The notes beneath the pieces are model-generated. The model searched no databases, was not told the DNA's origin, and worked only from the letters and a program-made list of their open reading frames with translations. Positions 55,542 through 64,000 of a stretch of 64,000 nt of DNA are shown piece after piece. Both the position numbers and the translations under genes were made by a program. Each line of letters begins with the position of its first letter. The stretch's first letter is position 1. This stretch comes from Phaeoceros laevis. Lineage: Eukaryota > Anthocerotophyta > Anthocerotopsida > Notothyladales. The DNA lies in NCBI GenBank assembly GCA_049999765.1, contig JBNGIQ010009002.1, forward strand, positions 103,001 to 167,000, in the 5' to 3' direction.

Positions 55542-58253
55542 TCAGAGCCTGTGATGCATTTTCAGCCAGTCCTTGTCAGACATCGGTCTCAATAGCCCGT
55601 TCCTCTTTTCCTGTCCGATTGTTGTGTAAGAGCCACCATAATCATGTCCTGGGTAGACTCTGGAAAAACATAGGTCTCGTTTAGACATCACAGAGAGAAA
55701 CGAGAGGCACTGAACTCTCAACAAGGTAGGAAAACAACAAAAAACCTACCGTGTTGAGTCTGGTAAGCTAGACAACTTTTTCTGCAAGCTTGTGTACATA
55801 GCCTTGGCATCACAGTCTGGCAAGTCAAGTCTGCCACAACTGCACAGCACGAAGGACGTGACATTACCAACGAGTCTGTTTTGGTACTGATAACGATGGC
55901 CACAGCATTTCTATCTCTATTTTGCATACCTGGAGATGAACAGAGTGTCACCAGAAAGCAGCAAATCATTCGTCGCCCTGCATGGAGGTAAGTGGGGTGT
56001 AAATCATCCAGTTTTGTGGGAATACATAGATGCCAGCTGGGGACTAACATCCATCTATAGTGCCACGGGAGCCCAGCAGGGCGAGTGATGAAGTACCTGG
56101 GAATGTGTATGCACTGACTCCCAGGCGTATGGCCAGGAGTATGTATGAAGTGCAGCTTTACTGAGCCGACTGAAATAGTTGCAGAATCCTGTTGAAACAA
56201 GCAACACTTAGTAGTGATTTCACACTGGAAATGATCGTTACCTGCAAACTGGACTTTGACGAATGTAAGTAACATGATCCCACTTTCTTCCGACTCTCCA
56301 GCGAATCCAGGCCATAAGCACAGGTCGAGGAATTACATCCAACTCTGTTATTGTGTCGCCTGGGACGCCGTTGCTCGCTTCAATAATACTGGCATCATGC
56401 TTGTTCACATAAACCTGAAGACAAACTGAACAGTTAGTTCCTCCCGAAAGGGTCCTACATATACGAGGGTCAAAAGTCCTCAGTCTTAAAAGTACTTTAT
56501 TACCGGCACTTTATCTTCAATTGCCAGTTCCCGTATTCCTGGTACTTTTATTCCAAGAGCGTCAAAAGGTGGTGGTGGTGTTCCACCAGTATGATCAAAA
56601 TGATAGTGCGTGACAACTGCTCCTACCTGCAACAGGGAAAAGTGAACAAAGCATCCCAACTCTGGGGCTGTAGCCATTGTATCATTTAATCTGAAGGGTC
56701 TAAACATAAGCATACCAGCTTCACATTCTCGGCTGCCGCAAACGCTCTTATGCCCTGCTACAGGACAACCATACATCAGTACCATGTGACTTGATGATGC
56801 CATCTGCACAATACCAAACAAATATACAGCTGCAGCGAGCAGCAGATACAGACAAAGAGAACACGAAAGAATCATTTCTTGCTGCAGCTGTAACCATGGC
56901 TGGGAACTGCAATATCGAGCTAGTCCATCTGCACTCTGAGATAATCTTTTGCAAAGAAGTACCTTGACATCCCAAGCAGCGTCAACAACAACTGCTTCTC
57001 GTGTGCGAGCATCTCCCACAAGGTAAACAAAATTCTTCATTTCCTGTGCACTACTGAAAATCTGCGACCAAATTCAGGCTCTGATTCAGTACTTGGGGCA
57101 AAGGTGAAAGAAATAAACAGGTGCCTACAGCAAGCTTCAACGGTAGCTTAACACATTACTCTTACCTGATTTTCGATAATATTTGAAGGGGATACACAAA
57201 AATCTCGCCCTGGGAAAAGCTGAAGCACATAGGAAGAAACAGGGAATAAGTTGCTCAGCCACCTGCTAGCTGCACAGCTGTCAGGCAGACAATTTCAAAC
57301 TTAGAACTTCTGTAGTACCTGTCGGAAATAAAAACCACTCTGAGCTTCACGTGACAGAGTAATCCGTCTCTTGAGTACCGTATCATTTGGAGACTGCGAC
57401 AACCACGGAAAAAAAAAATCATCTCAACCAAAGGGCAACAACAGTTGTGCCTATTGTTGCACTGCTCCACTATACAGTGCACTTACCAACTCAGCAGCTT
57501 TAACATAGGTTGCCTCCGCACTCACATAGTCCCTTAAAGCAAACTGAGCCTCTGCTACCCGGAAATGGCCCTAGTCAAAGAACCGGGTGATACAGTGGAA
57601 TTAGTCAAAGCATGACCACTGTACTAACAGGCGCTCCTCACACTAGGCAAGTCAGGGAGGCTTCCTGGGCTAAACAACAAAAGTTCAAGGATCGCAAGAC
57701 CCCGGATACCTTACTCCAGTTGCCCCTGAGCGCAACAGCCTTGTTTGCTTGATTGAGAGCCTGTATCAGTAACGTACACCTGTGTGATGACTGTCCTTAA
57801 AACCCACTTCAAAACACACACTGTGATAGTGACAATGACAAGCTCCCTAGCTAATATCTAGATGCAAAACTGGAAGTTGCCTAATTCCTTGCCTAGAATG
57901 CAATAGAATCTCTACTATCCAAGCTTAAATATTTGCTGCAAGTGCAAGAATTCTGGGAACTGCCGAACCAGTTTCACTTGCACACTGATCTGGCCTGGAA
58001 GCTGCAACACTGACCACTGACCAGCAGGCCTGACACCCTTAAAGTGCCTCAAATATCGGAATTGTGCCGACAAACTTACCTCCTCATGTCGACCCAGCTT
58101 GAGGTATGCAAAGGAGCAATTGCTGTGCAAAACAGAGAGCTCTTCAATCTGGTTTTGATCCAGAGACGCGATTGCTTGTTTGTAAAGATCGACCGCAGCT
58201 TCGTAGTCTCCTAACCGGACTGCATCATTCCCTGCAGCTTTTAGCGCCTCCAT
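55542..58253 (-). CDS. TPR plus metallo-beta-lactamase fold hydrolase (glyoxalase II-like)
   Basis: Thirteen small exons on the minus strand, all joined in phase, encode about 374 residues. Main exons: 58253-58080, 57760-57710, 57570-57487, 57393-57319, 57219-57166, 57061-56963, 56754-56716, 56626-56504, 56414-56337 and 56188-56097, then one with ATNDLLLSGDTLF near 55940, one with CGRLDLPDCDAKAMY near 55790, and 55659-55542. Residues 1-125 are TPR-like (AGNDAVRLGDYEAAVDLYKQAI, LHSNCSFAYLKLGRHEEALNQANKAV, FRVAEAQFALRDYVSAEATY). The rest is an MBL domain with every metal ligand: THYHFDHTGG, HTPGHTPGSQ, SGDTLF and YPGHDYGG. Glyoxalase II, persulfide dioxygenase and related thioester hydrolases share this layout. 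The reaction here is unknown, and the TPR part suggests a protein partner. Confidence 0.88.
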
Positions 58254-58604
58254 GCCGTGGAGCTCTTCAGAATCGGAGACTCCTGACCAACACGCAGCCA
58301 GCAGCCTCTCCAGATTGCTCCAATCCTTTCACCTCTAAAATTAATGGAGCTGCTACGAGGTCCCGTTGAAGTCTTGGTAGGCAAACAATGGCGGTTCGGA
58401 ATCAAAGTTTGTGAGTGCTCTTATCTGCGTCAATTTGATGCCATGAGATGCCCTTGTAGGCGACAAGAAAATAGCTCGACGCCAAGACTCTGTAAATGGC
58501 AGCCCTAAGTCCTGAATGTGGCGCTTACTGTTGTCAGCTACTGACGCCCGCTCGAGAAGCCACAGGAGGAAGGGACGGGAAACCAAACCCCCCAGCAGTC
58601 GGAG

Positions 58605-58680
58605 GGGTGACTGCTGGGGGAGGGAGCACCCCCAAGTGAACCAACAGGGGTAGGGAGCACCCCAGGTGAACCAACTGAGG
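58605..58680. repeat. Short tandem phrase (gggagcacccc...gaaccaac)
   Basis: The phrase gggagcaccccca agtgaaccaac is followed at once by gggagcacccc aggtgaaccaac, a unit of about 31-33 bp in two copies. Just before it, cccagcagtc and gactgctggg form a small inverted repeat. It may be a minisatellite seed. Confidence 0.6.
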
Positions 58681-59334
58681 AAGTATGGATCGATTGCGGG
58701 GCAAACTCTGGCATTTTGTCAAAAACCGAACAGGTTGCGTGACTGCACACCGGGAGCTTCGCTATGGAAGATCAAGTCCTCCGCAACATTTGCGAACGCT
58801 AACAATTAGCTCCTGTACGCATATCCAGCTTCCTGTCCATCTTACTTTTGCGGTAGATTTTTGCATTCGGACTGTTTGCATTCGGACTGACTACGGAAGC
58901 ACTTCCGAGTTTCTGGAAAAGCACATTTCCTCCATAGCAACGCGCACCGTCAGACGTGTTGTATGAGGCTGCTGTCGGAAAGCTCACAGGGGAACCATCC
59001 AGCTGCTAAAATGGAGGAAGGCATGCGGCGTGCAGTTGTAGTGTGTCTGCGAACTCCGCATTACAAAAAAGAGAGAGATTCCACCCTTACAAAAAGGTTG
59101 TGATTCAGTACAGGAGTGAAGTGTCTCATGGTTGGTGAAATTATTTAACAAGCTCCCGAAAGAGCCCACGGGGTCTCTGGGCAAGCGACATTGTCACAAG
59201 GGCAATGTGGGACGTTGCTTTTACACTACTACCTGTACATTGCACACTATCCCTGTCACACCAAGAGCCGCGCTCCTTGCGCTCCGGCTTCTTGCCCGAC
59301 CGAACACCATGACTGAAATTCTTCTTCCTGGGAC

Positions 59335-59368
59335 TTTTGACAGCCACAGCCCGAGGTGGCTGTCAAAA
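59335..59368. repeat. Perfect 13-bp inverted repeat
   Basis: TTTTGACAGCCAC at 59335-59347 and GTGGCTGTCAAAA at 59356-59368 flank an 8-nt loop. An exact stem of this length followed by an A-rich stretch could be a transcript hairpin or a mini inverted-repeat relic. No adjacent gene on either strand explains it. Confidence 0.7.
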
Positions 59369-60548
59369 AGTGATATTGTACCCATTCCACATTAAGAAAA
59401 CCAACACGCTACAGGGGGGGCTCTCCGAACTTAAACAAATAGACGCAGTTCACCACTCAGGACTTCTTAGAGGTTGATACCCACAAACGGTTTGCACCAT
59501 TCGGAATCAAAAAGGTGTCATCACTGTGGTGAACAGCTCGGTGAACGAGAGGCATTCTCGTCAGAGTCGGTGGCTCTCTAGAACCGAAGATAGAGCACAT
59601 GCCATGGTGAGGCAAGCACATCAAAGCCACCCCGCCGGAGGGAGGAAGTACTATAGCTACAGCTGGAAGACTGCAGACCACTCAGTACGTCTTAGAGGTA
59701 GAACCACATATGGCTGTCGCCGTTCAGAGGATTGACAGATAATAGGTATTCCTCACCGTGGTCTTCGCAAGTAAAATAGCTAGAGGGCTACTAGAGCTCA
59801 AAAAAACAGGAAATCAGAAACACTACAGGCACTACAGCCTGCATGGCAGCATCAAATAATGCCCTCTGAGTCTGAGCCACCAAAGACCTGCCACTCAAAG
59901 ATGCCGGACTATCCAAGCTAGTAGAACAAGACCTACTTCGAGAGGGTAGCCAGGTAAACAACGGCAAAGGCACCAAGAAGCAGCAGGTTCATAGACTACA
60001 AAGGACTAGGGTTTCTTACGCACCAAAAGTCTACTGATCAACAACCTCGCCTTTTTATGAGCTGACTTGCAACCTGATTTGCGTCCAGCAGCAGCAGCAG
60101 GCATCGAAAGTAAAAGAACTCACCTTCGCTTCCTCAAGTCACTGTGGAGGCCTCTCAGTTACAACGAACTACTGAAGTGATCGGCAAAAGAGCGAACCAA
60201 TCTTGCCGGTCCCCGTTCAAACCGATCATACTCACCTGAATACTCACACCAAAAGCAGAAGGAAGAGCGGCACTGCCGGCATCGTTGCAAGGCAAGTAGT
60301 CGCAATGCCGATGCTGGGGTGATCTACTTCACCGGCATGGACAAACCAGAACCTGCCGGCGGTGGCGCTGCCTGCCCGCCCTCTGGCCACAGCTTCGTAC
60401 CGATGACTTCGAATCAGCCGCTAAAAGCTCGTCCTGTCTAGGGTTAGGTTTCCACATCTCAATGACCTGAATCAGAAATTCGAAAAAAATTCCAGGCGGT
60501 AACATACGGTAAAATTATCTACCTCACTAGCTTATCTAGCAACATTAA

Positions 60549-61972
60549 CTAGTCCCCATTATCAGCGCGAGATTCCGCTAAGGCTAATGCTCTTCTTCTC
60601 TCTCTCTCCTTCCGGCTGATCGACCTCCCCTCTAACGACGTAGCACGCCGTTCTTGTTTGACAACCTTGTCACCCTTGGAGTTCCGTGAATCGGGGTCTT
60701 CGTTCCTTGCTGCTCGGTCCTCAGTTTTCTCCACAGCGTTTCTTTCCCCTGAGACTGGTGGAGCCTCAACCGAAGGCACTGCACAGTGCAAGAAAGAAGT
60801 AAGGAAAGGACGAAGCTCCACTGTGAGCAACACGATCCCTCAGTCACCATCAAGCACAACAAACAGTACCGGCGGGCTTTTCTGCTTTGCTCTTCAACTG
60901 CTTTCGCATATCATATGCATCCTCACTATCAGCATAGTACTTGGCCTCAATATCATTGATCCTGCAATCAGGGATGTCGAGAATCAGTGGTGGCTACTAC
61001 ACCAGGGAAGACGTGCTACATTCAACCCAGTAATGCGCTGTCCACAACCACTCAATCACACAAATTCCCTGGCATACAGGCATGGATTTACAATCTGCTG
61101 GGGTCCTCCCCACCAGATCACACATGCATACAGGCTGGTCAGAGGGCAGTACTTGTATCCCAGAGTCTGGGTGTAGAGGTGGAAAGCTGCCCGATTGCTC
61201 TTGCGGACATGGAGAGACACGTATTCTGCTTCAAAAACCTCTTGCATGCCACGTTCTGTGAAATCAGTTGTCAAGGAAGAATCTTGTAAAAACCTTCTGC
61301 ACCATCCCCACAAATGACCAGTTTCTTCCAAGCGGGAACCAGCAAGCGACGGACATGAAGCCGCCCACAACAAGGATACGAGCAGCATTCATGAGCTTGG
61401 TAGCAAGTCCGAGCTTTCTGTGAGTGCGCAGCACTGCCAACGAGGTGATGTGCCCATGACACTCAGTACTCTCTTCTTCCCTGCATTCAATCCAGGCAAC
61501 CTAGCTTTAGACATCAAAGAAACAAACAACCTCGGAGACACCTGCATAGCGATTAAGAGGATAAAGCCCGACTCACATCTTTGCAAGGACGTAGCCCACA
61601 ATTTTCTTGTTGTAATCCTCCGCCACGTACAACAGTTGAGGCCATGACAGTATATGGTAGAAGTAATACTGCACCCCCACCTCATTGCCAATCGAAGAGG
61701 CACGTGAGATAAAGCTCAATACCAACCCTAGACTATCCTGACACACGTTCTTCACCACCCACCTTCATCTGGTAATTTTCTGGCAGGCACATGAGGTTGC
61801 AGCTCTGCATCGCCAGCAGATCATCCACCTGCGCATCAATCCAAACAAACAAAAACATCAGACACGACACACAGACCAATCACCATGACCTGCTCAACAG
61901 CTCCGCAGTCCTATATGTTCTTCAGGGCCTGGCAATCCACACGCATACCGTGGCCTGCCGGATGCACACCAT
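60549..61972 (-). CDS. NAA10: NatA catalytic subunit NAA10 (N-alpha-acetyltransferase)
   Basis: GNAT-family enzyme that, with NAA15, acetylates protein N-termini co-translationally on ribosomes. Seven exons on the minus strand: 61972-61949, 61828-61763, 61668-61577, 61480-61380, 61255-61153, 60961-60870 and 60778-60549, all in phase, giving about 235 residues. Landmarks are [57 protein letters not shown] (the acetyl-CoA-binding R/Q-x-x-G-x-G/A region, here RKLGLA), [18 protein letters not shown] and [18 protein letters not shown]. The first exon has just eight codons. The C-terminal about 75 residues form a charged, Glu/Arg-rich tail ([19 protein letters not shown]), divergent as in other NAA10 tails. 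It is divergent from the thioredoxin z gene (439 bp between start codons). Confidence 0.95.
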
Positions 61973-62411
61973 CGCTGCCCCTGCTCGGTTAGTAAGATAC
62001 TAATTCCTTGGATTCCTGCTAAAGTTCCAACCCGTTGCACCGGCGGCAGCGATGGTGCATGAGATTATCAGAGCATTTTGTCCATCGGTGTAAATTCGAA
62101 AAGCCGCAGGGTCGCCGCAGGTTTTGAGACTCGATAAAAAGGGAAAGGATGAATACTGTTCACTGTCCAGTGATGAGACACAGGGTTCCAGAATTGATGC
62201 AGTGGATACGGGGCCTCACGTGGCCTCCGTCTGTCCACGGTGGAATAACAGAGTAGGCTAGGGCGTTCCAATCTTGTCGAAGGCGTAAGGCTGACAACCA
62301 CCCGGAAAGCACATTAAGGTTTCGCAATTCCTGGCCCCGGTGGTCAAGGCTGTTAGACGGGTTGAGCATCACATCACACATTCTCAGACTTCTGTGGCAG
62401 TTTTTGGAACC
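61973..62411. promoter_or_regulatory. Divergent promoter region, NAA10/thioredoxin z
   Basis: About 440 bp between two start codons on opposite strands, so both promoters are here. No TATA box or other motif stands out clearly. Confidence 0.4.
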
Positions 62412-63358
62412 ATGGTGGCGTTGGCGGCAGCAGGGCTTGCTGTGATCCACCCTTCGTCTTTGCCAGTGAGGGAGCCTAGCTCCTCACAGCAAGCTTCGTC
62501 CAGCTGCTGTGTGGGGAGTCTTGCCCCCGCTCCCAGGTGCTTGATTGCTCGGAAGGACCGCCAAGGAGGCAAGGGACAGTTTCTGTCCTTCTCGGCTAGC
62601 ACAAGTTCCAGGGGAGAGGCCTTGAGGGAGTCCGTTGGGGCCTGTCCTGCGCCCGCTAGGTCTGGTAGTGTTGCAGCTCGGGCTGGCCTCGTGGTGCGTT
62701 CCCTGCTTTTGGATTTCCCGTTCAGGTTTGTCCGGATTTCCAGGTTCAATGTGCTGGATGGAAGGAATGCAACAATCTGAGCTAGCTCTCTCTTGTTGTT
62801 CAGCAACAAATCTCGGCGAAAGAGTATAATGAAATACTGTCCACGAAGAGGACACAACCTGTAGTGGTGGATATCTATGCGGCTTGGTGTGGACCCTGCG
62901 TATTACTGGCTCCAGTGCTGGATAAGGTGAGTCAAAAGTGTGGTAGATTTCAGTGGCGCATTGTGGTAGACGATGGGGAACGGATATCGAATTTGCGGTC
63001 CTGCGACTAAGACAATCAACTCTGTCTGTGTCAGCTTGCGGCAGAATATGGTGAAACTGTTCGGTTCCTGAAACTTGATGCAGATAAGGAGACAGAGCTG
63101 GCTGATGAACTGGAGGTAATGTTGGAATCCCTTTCCGTCTTCATGGTTGCCGTGCACTCTTGTGGTTTAACGACACGGTGTGTAGACCCTGAGCCGCCAT
63201 TATGCGCGTGTCAGATCCGGGGATTGCCAACATTAATTTTCATCACTCCAGATTCTGCTAAACCAGCAGTGCGGACTGAGGGGTTACTGACAGCCAAGGC
63301 CATTCGCGAAATTTTAGAGAAGCAACTCAAAGTACCAGCTCCTGTTGCTAAAGTCTGA
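62412..63358 (+). CDS. TRXZ: Plastid thioredoxin z (CITRX)
   Basis: Chloroplast thioredoxin associated with the plastid-encoded RNA polymerase. Four exons: 62412-62693, 62804-62926, 63035-63115 and 63215-63358, giving 209 residues. Exon 1 is a Ser/Ala/Arg-rich transit peptide of about 90 residues (MVALAAAGLAVIHPSSLPV). The mature protein starts near QQISAKEYNEIL, has the WCGPC active site in exon 2, and KLDADKETELADELE. The z-type signature IRGLPTLIFITPDSAKPAVR, then TEGLL, distinguishes it from m, f, x and y types. A longer non-spliced reading of exon 1 ends at 62780; the gtgcgt donor at 62694 was chosen because it restores the family alignment. Confidence 0.93.
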
Positions 63359-64000
63359 TGCGATGATTTTCTCGGAAGTGAGTGTATAATAGTCTGCATA
63401 TTCTGCTTTTTTGGGCGATGTGATCAATAATTTGTTCCTACTGTACCTGGGAAATTTGTACAATGTGAGAGACGGATAGGGCAACTTGGGCAAGTACACC
63501 TGGAGAATGCATACCATTTCTCATGTCACCTACAGGTTTGTTACTCTCTTTTTCCGACATAGCAGTCTCCTTACGTACTATGTGGCAGCAACTTCTCTCC
63601 TTAGCTTGGCCGTTGTAGTCCGCCGTGGCACGTAATGCCAGTGATCATTCAGCAGCCGGCGTGTGCTTATTAAGAGCATCTGGTTTGGCATCTCTGCACC
63701 GAATACAAGGTTTCGGCGCGCGTGTTCAATTAAATGCGTCAGCAGGCCCATTTTCGGAAAGACTCTTCTCAACTAGAGAGGACGAGCAGAATTGGCCAGC
63801 ACGACATCCAGCCATCCATGCTCATTGCTTCAAATTCCTCACTCCAGATTTCGGAAGTCTCCCCGAACTGGACGGCTTATTAAAGCAGGCATGCAAGATA
63901 TTTAAAAGGGATCAGGTCACCCGTTTTAATTTGAAGTTCTACCCTTAGTTGCAGTGCAAAAACTCGGGGTCACTAGGATTGCAAGGCGACCCTATGATGT
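63359..64000. other. Right flank
   Basis: About 640 bp to the window edge. A 107-codon + frame (63625-63948, opening on GTG) has no recognisable family and no ATG at its start. It could be an exon of a gene to the right or chance. Nothing else is seen. Confidence 0.4.

Larger units (their letters stand above)
58254..60548. other. Long intergenic region
   Basis: About 2.3 kb without a recognised gene. It includes a GC-rich stretch with a short tandem phrase (58605-58680), a 13-bp inverted repeat (59335-59368, listed separately) and a poly-purine/CAG-type stretch (agcagcagcagcaggc near 60088). The first few hundred bases should be the promoter of the TPR-MBL gene. Confidence 0.45.

Noticed and set aside
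63625-63948. 107-codon + frame near the right edge
   Set aside because: Opens on GTG, has no ATG context, no known motif and no splice partner inside the window.

Overview
The window is nuclear DNA of a land plant. Genes are split by short GT-AG introns, there is a tRNA-Tyr(GUA) with an intron, a plastid thioredoxin z, a PLS-class pentatricopeptide (PPR) protein and an A-type cytochrome P450. PLS-class PPR proteins are a land-plant family. An intact SAS-6 gene (centriole cartwheel protein) implies a lineage that still builds basal bodies for motile sperm. High gene density and short introns then favour a bryophyte or lycophyte over a seed plant; this placement is inference. A 100-N assembly gap lies at 35749-35848.

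Left part (1.7-20 kb): NADP-dependent non-phosphorylating glyceraldehyde-3-phosphate dehydrogenase (GAPN); a UNE2-like major facilitator (MFS) transporter; four phi-class glutathione S-transferases in two divergent pairs; SAS-6; and a second UNE2-like MFS.

Middle (20-36 kb): an AT-rich stretch with a gene carrying a 99-bp coding tandem repeat; a P450 pseudogene; an AP endonuclease 2 gene; tRNA-Tyr; a TBC1D13-like Rab GAP; a third UNE2-like MFS; and a P450 cut off by the assembly gap. MFS, GST and P450 genes together give this half a xenobiotic or specialised-metabolism flavour, although no joint pathway can be proven from sequence.

Right part (38-64 kb): two tandem SCPL20-like serine carboxypeptidases; a P450 N-terminal relic beside a perfect 41-bp inverted repeat; a TPR-SET protein with disrupted frames; a decayed PPR pseudogene; two tight divergent gene pairs (PET191/COA5 with a PPR gene, and RNase P subunit POP5 with a small membrane protein); a broken GDSL lipase; a TPR-metallo-beta-lactamase fusion; the N-acetyltransferase NAA10; and thioredoxin z.

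Exon coordinates were read by eye from splice motifs, reading phase and protein family conservation. CDS entries give the span from start codon to stop codon including introns. Intron edges could be off by a few bases where noted.
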